NCBI RefSeq assembly: GCF_022559625.1
Contig: NZ_CP042288.1
Span: forward strand, 892,409-956,408
DNA from: Aquisalinus flavus
GTDB taxonomy: Bacteria; Pseudomonadota; Alphaproteobacteria; Caulobacterales; Parvularculaceae
DNA length: 64,000 bases
Reading direction: 5' to 3'
Shown: piece after piece, positions 45,350 through 54,437 of the stretch
How positions within the stretch are numbered: the first letter of the stretch is position 1
How the letters are laid out: every line of letters starts with the position of its first letter
Notes under the pieces: generated by a model
Database searches by the model: none
The model's input: the letters and a program-made list of their open reading frames with translations, nothing else
What the model was told of the DNA's origin: nothing
Translations under genes and position numbers: made by a program

Positions 45350-48196
45350 TCAGTTCTTGCCGAGCGCGCGCTGCCACCAGCCGCTGCGTTTGGGACGATC
45401 ATCATCGTCGTCATCGTCATTTTCGGCCTTGTCGGCGGTAGCGCCGTCGTGGCTATCTGGCTCCGACTGCGCTGACGGCTTATCGGCTTTCGCATCATCA
45501 GCTGCCGGGGCAGCGACGACCGCCGGCTCCGGCTCTTCGGCGCCGTCGGCTTTCTCGTTGTCTTGCTGTTCCTCATTTGAGTCAGCCTGAGGCGCGGGCT
45601 TCTGCTCCTCTGCTACGGCTACGGCCGCCTTTTCGACACGCTCATCGCGGCCATCCCGGTCGCCATTAGCGTCATTGGCAGGCTCGTTGGCCTTGTCTTT
45701 CCCGGTGTCATCCTGCCCGGTGTCATCCCGGGAGGTGTCATCCTGCGAGGAATCGTCACCGTTGGTGCTGACGTCTTTCTCGCCGCCATCGTCCTTGCCT
45801 GAGCTGTCGGCATCGGACCCTTCCATCACGGTCTGGTTGCCAGTGGCCTGATCTGAGGCTTCGGTCGATTCGTCGGACCCAGCCTCGGTATCGCTGTTGC
45901 GCTTACGGTTGCGACGGCCACCGCGGCGACCCCGGCGACGGCGACGTCGGCCACCGCCATCTTCGTTATCATCGTCGGAGGAGTCGTTGTTTTTGCTCGA
46001 CTTTTCTTCTTCTTCCTCATCATCGCCGGAGTCAGACGATGACGTATCGTCGCGTGAGTCACTCGTCTCGCCGGACGGCTTGCCACGACCACGGCGACGG
46101 CGACGGCGGCGCGGCTTCTCATCGCCGCTGTCCTCCTCGCCATCGTCGGATGCATTGTCGTCGGACGCACTGTCGTCGTCGTCCTCGTCAACCGCATCGG
46201 CAGCCTCGGGCTCGTCCAACTCGGCGAAGTCGGCCGTGACGACGGCAGCACGGACCGGCATCTCGCGGGCAGGGCCACGCTTCTCGATCTCGTAAGTGTC
46301 TCCCGCCTTGTCCGGATCGGCGTTGATCTCGATCGTCAGGGCGTAGGTTTCCTCGATCCGGTTCAGCCAGTCACGCTTGTTGTTGAGGATGTAGAGGGCG
46401 ACTTCGGTGGAGGTCGAAGCGGCAATCACCCCGGCACGGCCGGCGAGGGCCTCTTCCTCGATCGAGCGCAGGATGCGCAGGGCAGCCATTTCGTGGGAGC
46501 GGATCGCCCCGGCGCCATGGCAGGTCGGGCACTGGCGTGTCGTGCCGTCGACAATGCCGGAGCGGCGGCGCTGGCGCGACATTTCGAGAAGGCCGAAAGT
46601 GGAGATGCGGCCGAGCTGGATACGCGCCCGGTCGGTCTTCATCGCGTCCTTCAGCTTCTTCTCGACCGTGCGGTTGTTGCGATTCTCCTCCATGTCGATG
46701 AAATCGACCACGACGAGGCCGGCGAGGTCGCGCAGGCGGCACTGGCGGGCAACTTCAACTGCAGCCTCGCAATTGGTCTTCAGGGCGGTCGCCTCGATAT
46801 TGCGTTCCTTGGTCGCCTTGCCCGAGTTGACGTCGATGGAGATCAGCGCCTCGGTCTGCTGAATGACGAGATAGCCGCCGGATTTCAGCTTAACGATCGG
46901 CTGGTACATCTCGTCGAGTTGCTGCTCGGTCTTGGTCGCGAGGAACAGCGGTACCTGATCGCGATAGGGCTGCACGTTCTTGGCGTGGGACGGCATGAGC
47001 ATTTTCATGAAGTCCTTGGCCTCGCGATAGCCGGCCTCGCCCTGAACCAGGATGGAACCGATATCCTTGTCATAGAGGTCGCGGATCGCGCGCTTGATCA
47101 GGCTCGCCTCTTCATAGATGAGGCAGGGCGCGATGGAGCGCAGGGTCAGGTCGCGGATATTTTCCCACAGCCTGAGCAGATAGTCGTAATCGCGCTTGAT
47201 CTCCGACTTGGTGCGCTTCGAACCGGCGGTGCGGATGATCAGCCCGAGGCCAGGCGGTATCTCCAGTTCGCTCATCGTCTTGCGCAGGCGCTTGCGGTCG
47301 GCGCCGTTTGTGATCTTGCGGGAAATGCCGCCGCCGCGGGACGTGTTCGGCATCAGCACGCAATAGCGGCCGGCCAGCGACAGATAGGTGGTCAGCGCCG
47401 CGCCTTTATTGCCGCGCTCTTCCTTCACGACCTGGACAAGCAGGATCTGGCGGCGCTTGATTACTTCCTGAATACGGTAGTTGCGCAGAAGCCTGATCCG
47501 CTCGCGGCGGGCATCGCGATAGCGGTCCTCGAGGCTTCTCTCCCGCCTCGTCCCGGACTTGCCCTTGCCAGACCTTCTTTCGTTCTCTTCGTCCTCAATC
47601 GCTTCGCTGGCCTCATCGCTGGTAGCATCGGCGATCAGCGCGGCACGGTCTTTGTAGCTGTCATCGTCATTATAGCCGTCTTCGTCGTCGCCTTCACCAA
47701 GGCTTTCGACTTCCTCGTTCGAGGTGTCGACAAGCTCGATATCGGCATCGGAATCATCATCGTCGTTGTCTTCATCCGACGACTGGGCACTGTCTGACTT
47801 GCTGTTCTGATTGCCTGAAGAGCCATTGTCGTCCTCGTCGTCGAAACTTTCGTCATCGAGATCGAGGTCGTCCTGTTCCTCGGCGACCATCTGGGCAGCG
47901 AGTTCCGCTTCCAGGTCCTCCGCCTTGCGCAGGATATCACGGTCGGAAACCGGGATCTGGTAGTAGTCGGAATGGATTTCGGAGAAGGCGAGGAAACCAT
48001 GGCGGTTGCCGCCATATTCGACAAAGGCGGCCTGCAGCGATGGTTCGACCCGGGTGACCCGGGCAAGATAGATATTTCCTCTTAGCGGCTTTCTTGATTC
48101 AGATTCAAAATCAAAGTCTTCAACTTTTCCGTTCGAGATGACCGCCACACGGGTCTCTTCCCGGTGGCTCGCATCGATAAGCATTTTCTTTGGCAT
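45350..48196 (-). CDS. rne: ribonuclease E
   Basis: 948 residues. The S1 domain (~35-85 onward) is split by an acidic Asp/Ser/Glu-rich insertion (~90-245), a trait of alphaproteobacterial RNase E. The catalytic core follows, with metal-binding aspartates in SIDVNSG (near 452) and VVDFIDM (near 497), and the Zn-link CPTCHG (near 557). The C-terminal ~300 residues alternate acidic and Arg-rich stretches, ending in SGWWQRALGKN. In Caulobacter a C-terminal GWW motif binds polynucleotide phosphorylase to form the degradosome. ATG 48196 (GGAGC upstream) is preferred to a longer frame. Confidence 0.97.
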   Translation of the reverse strand: MPKKMLIDASHREETRVAVISNGKVEDFDFESESRKPLRGNIYLARVTRVEPSLQAAFVEYGGNRHGFLAFSEIHSDYYQIPVSDRDILRKAEDLEAELAAQMVAEEQDDLDLDDESFDDEDDNGSSGNQNSKSDSAQSSDEDNDDDDSDADIELVDTSNEEVESLGEGDDEDGYNDDDSYKDRAALIADATSDEASEAIEDEENERRSGKGKSGTRRERSLEDRYRDARRERIRLLRNYRIQEVIKRRQILLVQVVKEERGNKGAALTTYLSLAGRYCVLMPNTSRGGGISRKITNGADRKRLRKTMSELEIPPGLGLIIRTAGSKRTKSEIKRDYDYLLRLWENIRDLTLRSIAPCLIYEEASLIKRAIRDLYDKDIGSILVQGEAGYREAKDFMKMLMPSHAKNVQPYRDQVPLFLATKTEQQLDEMYQPIVKLKSGGYLVIQQTEALISIDVNSGKATKERNIEATALKTNCEAAVEVARQCRLRDLAGLVVVDFIDMEENRNNRTVEKKLKDAMKTDRARIQLGRISTFGLLEMSRQRRRSGIVDGTTRQCPTCHGAGAIRSHEMAALRILRSIEEEALAGRAGVIAASTSTEVALYILNNKRDWLNRIEETYALTIEINADPDKAGDTYEIEKRGPAREMPVRAAVVTADFAELDEPEAADAVDEDDDDSASDDNASDDGEEDSGDEKPRRRRRRRGRGKPSGETSDSRDDTSSSDSGDDEEEEEKSSKNNDSSDDDNEDGGGRRRRRRGRRGGRRNRKRNSDTEAGSDESTEASDQATGNQTVMEGSDADSSGKDDGGEKDVSTNGDDSSQDDTSRDDTGQDDTGKDKANEPANDANGDRDGRDERVEKAAVAVAEEQKPAPQADSNEEQQDNEKADGAEEPEPAVVAAPAADDAKADKPSAQSEPDSHDGATADKAENDDDDDDDRPKRSGWWQRALGKN

Positions 48197-48712
48197 GTAA
48201 TTGAGCTCCGCAGCGCGCGGCCGACTCCGGCTCGCGGCTGGTCGTGTTATGGCCATGGCCCCGGAACGGACTGCGGGCTTGCGCAACCGAAGATGCGCTC
48301 CGCAAAAGCGGGGCCTCGGTCTGCAGCATGTCTGTCGCGGGTGAAATCATGGCGGGTCTAGAACTATTCCCTGTGGGAGCCTGACCAAGATGGGCGGGCT
48401 CCTGTTGGATTCTGGTGTGTCCTGTTCGCGCGCTGTGGAAGCGCCGCGCGGCCGTCGGAACTTGCGGCCGTTCATCCCGTGCAGGGGGCGACTCGTCGGT
48501 CGCGCCCGGCCTGGAAACTCATCTCGACAAATTGCCCTACATCGGCCTAAAGCACAATAGAACAATTTTGTCCTGTCCTGACATTATCACCGACCTGTCT
48601 GCAAGGTGTTAAGGCGGTATTAACGAAGTTTCCACTATCGTTAATTTTCGGGTCCTGTGAAGGAGACTCAGGGCATTGTGCGCCTAGCAAATTCAGGATT
48701 CAGCTAGTAAAC
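48197..48712. other. 516-base non-coding region between divergent rne and amiC
   Basis: No credible gene. The left, GC-rich half should be the long rne leader; it can form stems such as GGAGCC (48377-48382) / GGCTCC (48398-48403). RNase E mRNAs in other bacteria are autoregulated through leader structure, but that is only a parallel. The right half is more A+T-rich and carries the CtrA-type box at 48609-48624 and a GANTC (GATTC) site just before amiC. Confidence 0.6.
48609..48624 (+). promoter_or_regulatory. CtrA-type box upstream of amiC
   Basis: TTAA-N7-TTAAC, an exact match to the CtrA consensus of alphaproteobacteria, 89 bases before the amiC start codon. CtrA controls cell-cycle and envelope genes, so cell-cycle control of the amidase (or, in the other direction, rne) is plausible. 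Confidence 0.6.
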
Positions 48713-50242
48713 ATGGTCCCGGCGTTAATGATGATTCTTTCAACCATACGGCTTCCGCAAGGGTTGACCCGCACTATCGCGTTCATGATGGCGGCGGTTG
48801 TCGGTGCGCTGTCCGCTACGGTTTTGACCGGTGCCCAGGCTGCGTTGGATAATTCCGGGCAGGGGGCGAACGTATTCGATGTGCGCTTCGGTCTCGGCGA
48901 AAACGGCCGCACCCGAATCGTCCTGGACATTTCCGCCGATCCCCACTACCGGGCTTTCCTGCGGCGCACGCCGGATGGCGACAAGCAGCTGGCGATCGAG
49001 ATCGATCAGGCGGCCTTCGACATTGGCGGCTTCGATGCCGGCGCCGGCGAAGGCATCGGCCATATCGGCACCTATGCCTATAGCGATGGTGATGATGGTC
49101 TCGCGACCCTGTCCTTCGACCTCGCCCGGACAGCTGTGCCCCATGCCGTTTTCCTGATCGCCCCCAAGGACGGAACCGGTCACTACCGGCTCGTCGTCGA
49201 CATGACCAATGCGTCCGAAGCAGCCTTCTCCGACAAGCTGTCGATGGAATATGGACCCATGCGCGGGGGCGTGCGGGTGAAGCCAGTCATCAAGGCGGAA
49301 CCGGCCGCGTCAGCCACAGCTGACGCCGTTGTTGCGTCACCTGAAGAGCCGGAAAAAACACAGCAAAATCAGAATGATGATGAGCATATTGCAAAAGCGG
49401 CCCTCGCCAGCGCCCAGAGTTTTACCGCGTTAGACGGCCTGCCGGTCCCTCGTATCAAGCCAGGCATGCTGGCGCAGAAGCCGGTACCGGGCGACCCGCG
49501 CGGCGTGAGCCTTTCCCGCGGCGGCAATGGGCGAAAGGTCATCATCGATGCCGGCCATGGCGGCAGGGATCCGGGCGCGATCGGTCAGGGCGGCACTTAC
49601 GAAAAGACGGTAACCCTGTCTGCTGCCCAGCAATTGAAGACGATTCTTACCGAGCGTGGCTACGAGGTCATCATGACCCGCGACAGCGACGTGAAGATCG
49701 AACTTGAAGATCGCATGCCGCGCCTGTCCAAGGAAGCGGCCGACCTGTTCATCTCCATCCATGCCGATTCGATTGCCAATACGGATGTCCGCGGCGCCTC
49801 GGTCTATACCCTGTCCAGAAAAGGCGATTTGCGGCTGGCCAACCAGATCAACCAGGGCGTCAGGAACGGCCAATCGGTGGTGGCAAATGTCGATCTGTCG
49901 ACACTCGATGCCGATATCGGCCAGATTGTCGCCGACCTCTCCATGTCCCGTGTCCAGGAACAGTCGGCAATGCTCGCCAACCACCTGATCGAACATCTCA
50001 GCGGGCGCGTGCCAATGGTCAACAACACCCATCGCCAGGATAATCTCAAGGTGCTGCTGGCGCCGGACGTGCCGGCAGTCCTGCTGGAACTCGGCTTCAT
50101 GAGCAACATTCATGACGAGGCCAACCTCATCCGCGAAGACTGGCGCAGGGGTACGATGACTTACGTCGCCGATGCAATCGACGAGTACATGGCGACATTG
50201 CCGCCGGTTCGGCATGCATCGTTGACCGATGGCGCCCGCTGA
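48713..50242 (+). CDS. amiC: N-acetylmuramoyl-L-alanine amidase (AmiC-type)
   Basis: 509 residues: a signal peptide (ending near AQAALD), an AMIN domain (~45-165) that targets the protein to peptidoglycan, a low-complexity linker and an Amidase_3 domain (~275-490). Zinc-site elements are seen as VIIDAGHGGRDPGA, the following glutamate in TYEKTV and SIHADS, with the catalytic glutamate in VLLELGFMSN. It splits septal peptidoglycan for daughter-cell separation. An alternative start is Met6. First gene of amiC-mrcA-prfB, with a CtrA-type box upstream. Confidence 0.94.
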   Translation: MVPALMMILSTIRLPQGLTRTIAFMMAAVVGALSATVLTGAQAALDNSGQGANVFDVRFGLGENGRTRIVLDISADPHYRAFLRRTPDGDKQLAIEIDQAAFDIGGFDAGAGEGIGHIGTYAYSDGDDGLATLSFDLARTAVPHAVFLIAPKDGTGHYRLVVDMTNASEAAFSDKLSMEYGPMRGGVRVKPVIKAEPAASATADAVVASPEEPEKTQQNQNDDEHIAKAALASAQSFTALDGLPVPRIKPGMLAQKPVPGDPRGVSLSRGGNGRKVIIDAGHGGRDPGAIGQGGTYEKTVTLSAAQQLKTILTERGYEVIMTRDSDVKIELEDRMPRLSKEAADLFISIHADSIANTDVRGASVYTLSRKGDLRLANQINQGVRNGQSVVANVDLSTLDADIGQIVADLSMSRVQEQSAMLANHLIEHLSGRVPMVNNTHRQDNLKVLLAPDVPAVLLELGFMSNIHDEANLIREDWRRGTMTYVADAIDEYMATLPPVRHASLTDGAR

Positions 50243-50337
50243 GCGACGAAATTTCCTTACACTTTTCTCATCGGGACCATTGAGCCTCGCTCATGCCATC
50301 TTTTTCAGCTAGAGAAAGACCGGATGGTGACGGACCG

Positions 50338-50382
50338 GACGAACAAGACACCGATGAACAAGACACCTATGAACAAGACGGG
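50338..50382. repeat. 15-base tandem repeat upstream of mrcA
   Basis: Three copies of a 15-base unit with core GAACAAGACACC (50341-50352, 50356-50367, and 50371-50382 with GGG at its end). It lies in the 235-base gap between amiC and mrcA. A short frame (50293-50481) across it would encode DEQDT repeats and overlap mrcA by four bases, but has no clear ribosome-binding site. Confidence 0.7.
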
Positions 50383-50477
50383 GGCTGGTATTCGCAGACG
50401 GCTGCTGCCACCCTCCACAGCGCCTCTATGCGGGGCGTAAACTGCGATGAGCCAATACTTGCTGGTGCGGACAGGGC

Positions 50478-53144
50478 ATGACTGACAAAAACACTCCTCC
50501 GATTTCTTCCGGAAAGCCGCCGCGATCCTCGTATGATGATCCGGACAAGCCATTGCGTGCGAGCCGGCCTGCCGGAGACCCTGCGCCTGCGCCGAAGCGC
50601 CGCCGCGGCTTCACCCTGCCAGGCTGGGCGAGCATGACGCTCAAGATTTTTGGCGGCCTCGCCGCCGTCGGCGTCGTCGCTGGCGTCGCCGTCGTTATCT
50701 ATGCCTTCATCTATGTCTCCGGCCTCGACCTGCCTGCCTATGAGCAGCTTGAAGAGTACGAGCCGCCGGTCACGACCCGCGTCCATGCCGGCGACGGCAC
50801 GCTGGTCGCCGAATTCGCCCGGGAGCGGCGCCTGTTCGTGCCCGTGGAAGTGATGCCGCCCGCCGTGAAATACGCTTTCATTTCCGCCGAGGACAAGGGC
50901 TTCTACGAGCATTCGGGCCTTGATTACGTCGGTATCGTCCGCGCCAACATCAACAATATCTCGAATATCCTGAACGATCGTCCGCTCGAAGGGGGCTCGA
51001 CCATCACGCAGCAGGTTGCCAAGAACTTCCTGCTCACTTCGGAGCAGAAGATCGAGCGCAAGGTGAAGGAGATGCTGATCGCCCGGCGCATGGAAAAAGC
51101 CTTCACAAAGGACCGGATCCTCGAGCTTTATCTGAACGAAATCTATCTCGGCAATCGCTCCTACGGTGTTGCTGCGGCGGCTCTAAACTATTTTGGTAAG
51201 TCCCTGGAAGAACTGGATATTGCCGAGGCTGCCTATCTTGCCACACTGGCCAAGGCGCCGAGCAATTATCATCCAGTCTATAATGAGGACCGAGCCCTTG
51301 ACCGCCGGAACTGGATCATCAACCGGATGTTTGAGGACGGGCATGTCACCAGGGAAGAGCGCGATGCCTCACAGGCCCAGCCGCTCGGCGCGGTGATCGC
51401 GCCGCCGCTGGGCGCGCGCTCGTCGGACATGGAATATTTCGCCGAGGAGGTGCGTCGCCAGGTCGGCGAGCGCTACTCCGTGGAGGCGCTGTATGACGGC
51501 GGTCTCTCGGTGCGCTCGACCCTCGATCCGCGCCTGCAGCGCGCCGCCAATCGCGCCTTCCGCAAATGGCTCGTCGTCTATGACCAGCGCCATGGCTGGC
51601 GCGGCGAGGTTTCGACCCTCGATGTGCCTGCCGATCTCGAGGAAAGGGCCGATATCGACGTGCGCGAGGGCGAGGAAGTGCCTTTTGCCTGGCAGCAGGC
51701 GCTGAAGGATGAAATCCAGCGCCTTGCCGATACCAACAGATATGCCGATGACCTTGCCCCGTGGCAGCTGGTTCTGGTCCTCGATGTCAGCCAGCGTTCG
51801 GCAACGATCGGCCTTGCCGACGGCACACGAGCGACACTGCCGCTTGCCGCCGCGACCTGGGCGCGTTCCTATGTCAATGTCGACGCCCAGGGTCCGGAAG
51901 TCAGCAATCTCAATCAGGTGCTCGAGGCAGGCGACGTTGTCTATGTCGAGCCCTTCCAGAATGACGCCGGCGAGACGGTCGAGGGCCAGTACGCGCTGCG
52001 CCAGGTGCCGGCCGTCAATGGTGGCATGCTGGTCATGGACCCGCATACGGGCCGCGTGCTTGCGATGGTCGGCGGCTTTTCGTTCGGCCTGTCGGAATTC
52101 AACCGAGCGACCCAGGCAAACCGCCAGCCGGGCTCGACCTTCAAGCCATTCGTCTATGCCGCCGCGATCGACAATGGCTATACGCCGTCATCGATCGTGC
52201 TCGATGCGCCGTTCGTGGCGCCGAGCCTCGGCGATGACTGGTGGAAGCCGGGCAATTACATCGCCGGCCGCTTCTATGGCGAATCGACCCTGCGCCTTGG
52301 CATCGAGAAATCGCGCAACACCATGACCGCGCGTCTGGCGCAGGATGTTGGTATCGACACGATCATCGAATATGCCGAACGCTTCGGTGTGTCCGATACG
52401 CTGCCGCGCGAACTGGCGATCTCCCTCGGCGCGGGCGAGACCAGCCTGCCGCGGCTGACCTCGGCCTATTCCATCTTCGTCAATGGCGGGCGGCGGATCG
52501 AGCCGGTCCTGATAGACCGCATCCAGAACCGCTATGGCGAGACGATCTACAAGCGCGATACCCGCGCCTGCGGCGACTGCAATGTCGAGGCGTGGGACGG
52601 CCAGAATGAACCTTATGTCGCGGACCTGCGCGACCAGGTCATTGACCCGCGCACGGCCTATCAGATGGTGTCGATCCTCGAGGGCGTCATCCAGCGCGGC
52701 ACCGGGACGAGGGTGAAGGAAGCCGTGCCGAACAAGCCGATCGCCGGCAAGACCGGGACGACCGACGACTACAAGGATGCCTGGTTCGTCGGCTTCTCGC
52801 CCGACCTCGCCGCCGGGATCTATGTCGGCTTCGACCTGCCTGCCTCCATGGGCCAGGGCGAGGGGGGCGGTATCGTCGCGGCTCCGATCTTCGGCGAGTT
52901 CATGGCTGAAGCCCTCAAGGACGAACCGGCCCTGCCGTTCCGCGTACCGTCAGGCATCCGTCTCGTGCGTGTCGATGCCAAGACAGGCCGTCCTGCACGC
53001 CAGGGTCAGTCCGACGTCATCCTCGAGGCGTTCAAGGCCGAGGACAATATCGATGGTTCTTCCGGCACGAATATGAGCGGGACTTATGTCGATGAGAGCG
53101 ATAGCGATGAAACCGTTGACGATGATCTCGGCGGGCTTTACTGA
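50478..53144 (+). CDS. mrcA: penicillin-binding protein 1A (bifunctional glycosyltransferase/transpeptidase)
   Basis: 888 residues: basic Pro-rich cytoplasmic tail, membrane helix (~55-78), GT51 glycosyltransferase with EDKGFYEHSG (catalytic Glu near 138), GGSTITQQVAKNF and ELYLNEIYLG, then an OB-like insertion and a transpeptidase with GSTFK (Ser near 553), SRN and GKTGTT (Lys near 758). It makes and crosslinks glycan strands. The acidic C-terminal tail (DESDSDETVDDD) is typical of alphaproteobacterial PBP1A. It lies between amiC and prfB in the conserved order. Confidence 0.96.
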   Translation: MTDKNTPPISSGKPPRSSYDDPDKPLRASRPAGDPAPAPKRRRGFTLPGWASMTLKIFGGLAAVGVVAGVAVVIYAFIYVSGLDLPAYEQLEEYEPPVTTRVHAGDGTLVAEFARERRLFVPVEVMPPAVKYAFISAEDKGFYEHSGLDYVGIVRANINNISNILNDRPLEGGSTITQQVAKNFLLTSEQKIERKVKEMLIARRMEKAFTKDRILELYLNEIYLGNRSYGVAAAALNYFGKSLEELDIAEAAYLATLAKAPSNYHPVYNEDRALDRRNWIINRMFEDGHVTREERDASQAQPLGAVIAPPLGARSSDMEYFAEEVRRQVGERYSVEALYDGGLSVRSTLDPRLQRAANRAFRKWLVVYDQRHGWRGEVSTLDVPADLEERADIDVREGEEVPFAWQQALKDEIQRLADTNRYADDLAPWQLVLVLDVSQRSATIGLADGTRATLPLAAATWARSYVNVDAQGPEVSNLNQVLEAGDVVYVEPFQNDAGETVEGQYALRQVPAVNGGMLVMDPHTGRVLAMVGGFSFGLSEFNRATQANRQPGSTFKPFVYAAAIDNGYTPSSIVLDAPFVAPSLGDDWWKPGNYIAGRFYGESTLRLGIEKSRNTMTARLAQDVGIDTIIEYAERFGVSDTLPRELAISLGAGETSLPRLTSAYSIFVNGGRRIEPVLIDRIQNRYGETIYKRDTRACGDCNVEAWDGQNEPYVADLRDQVIDPRTAYQMVSILEGVIQRGTGTRVKEAVPNKPIAGKTGTTDDYKDAWFVGFSPDLAAGIYVGFDLPASMGQGEGGGIVAAPIFGEFMAEALKDEPALPFRVPSGIRLVRVDAKTGRPARQGQSDVILEAFKAEDNIDGSSGTNMSGTYVDESDSDETVDDDLGGLY

Positions 53145-53186
53145 CGGCCCCTCGCGATGATTTGAACCGAGGAGCTAACAGGTCCA

Positions 53187-54294
53187 ATGCGTGCGGAAAT
53201 ACTCAATCATGCCGAGCAGATCAGGGCATCCCTGGATCTGCTGAGGAGGCGTCTTTGACTGGGATGTCGCAACAGCCCGTCTCAACGAACTGAACGCCAA
53301 GGCCGAAGAGCCAAGCCTCTGGGATGATCCTGACAATGCCCAGGCGCTGATGCGCGAACGCACGCGTCTCGACAGTGCCGTCACCGCGCTTACAGAGATC
53401 CAGACCGAGCTCGACGATACGCTGGCCCTGGCAGAAATGTCGGAAGAGGAGGGTGACAATGATGCCCTCGACGAGGCGCAGGATATCCTGGCCACGCTGC
53501 GCAAGCGGGCCGGGCAGGCAGAGCTTGAAGCGCTGCTATCCGGCGAGGCTGACGCCAATAATGCTTATGTTGAGATCCATCCCGGCGCCGGCGGTACCGA
53601 GAGCAATGACTGGGCTTCGATGCTGATGCGCATGTATATGCGCTGGGCGCAGCAGCATGGTCACAAGGTCGAGGTGATCGAGGAGCAGGCAGGCGATGAA
53701 GCCGGCATCAAGTCGGCGACGCTGTTGATCAAGGGCGAGAATGCCTATGGCTGGCTGAAGACGGAGTCCGGCGTGCATCGCCTCGTGCGCATTTCTCCCT
53801 TCGATTCCGCCGACCGCCGGCACACATCGTTTGCCTCGATCTGGGTCTATCCGGAAATCGACGACCGCATCGAGATCGAAATCAATGAGAGCGATTGCCG
53901 GGTCGATACCTATCGTGCCTCCGGCGCCGGTGGACAGCATATCAACACGACCGACAGCGCCGTGCGGATCACGCATATACCCACCAATATCGTCGTGCAG
54001 TGCCAGTCAGAACGCTCCCAGCACAAGAACCGGGCAACAGCCTGGAAAATGCTGAAGGCGCGGCTCTATGAACGGGAATTGCAAAAGCGTGAGGAAGCAG
54101 CGCAGGCAGAAGCCGACTCCAAGACCGATATCGGCTGGGGCCACCAGATCCGTTCCTACGTCCTGCAGCCCTATCAGATGGTCAAGGACCTGCGTACCCA
54201 TGTGGAGAGCGGTAGCCCGGACCAGGTCCTCGGCGGCGATCTCGACGAATTCCTCGCCGCCGGTCTGGCCCATCGTGTGACCGGCGAGACCTGA
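53187..54294 (+). CDS. prfB: peptide chain release factor 2, programmed +1 frameshift
   Basis: The gene starts at ATG 53187 and reads 23 codons to an in-frame TGA (53256-53258). It continues in the +1 frame from 53257 to the stop at 54294, giving ~368 residues, the normal RF2 length. The joined product has [15 protein letters not shown] after the shift, the SPF recognition motif ([12 protein letters not shown]) and GGQ ([17 protein letters not shown], near residue 248). RF2 ends translation at UGA and UAA. The shift is autoregulatory: low RF2 favours shifting over termination at the UGA. Confidence 0.97.
53244..53259 (+). promoter_or_regulatory. RF2 +1 recoding site
   Basis: AGGAGG (53244-53249, an internal Shine-Dalgarno-like element) is followed by three bases and the slippery CTT-TGA-C (53253-53259). 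Spacing and slip codon are those of the classical prfB site. The ribosome moves from CTT TGA to read TTG-frame-shifted GAC (Asp). Confidence 0.95.
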
Positions 54295-54379
54295 TCCCGT
54301 TGCCTGAACAGGCGGATGCCCGGCCCTTCGGGCTTCTCCAGGATCGGGGCAGAGCAAGGCGGCCCTTTGGCCGCAAGAG

Positions 54380-54408
54380 AAAAGGCCCTGAAAAAATCAG
54401 GGCCTTTT
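54380..54408. terminator. bidirectional rho-independent terminator
   Basis: A perfect 12-base-pair stem AAAAGGCCCTGA (54380-54391) / TCAGGGCCTTTT (54397-54408) with a five-base A loop, between converging prfB and the bactofilin gene. Flanking A and T runs suit both directions. Confidence 0.9.
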
Positions 54409-54437
54409 GCAGAATTTCCGATATCCGGTATGAACCT

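Noticed and set aside
48400-48520. A possible tRNA or small RNA gene in the rne-amiC gap
   Set aside because: GC-rich with local stems, but no cloverleaf, T-loop or CCA-end pattern, and no clear promoter-terminator pair.
50293-50481. A 62-codon frame overlapping mrcA by four bases
   Set aside because: No ribosome-binding site, low-complexity DEQDT content from a DNA repeat and no recognisable family. Kept as a repeat, not a gene.
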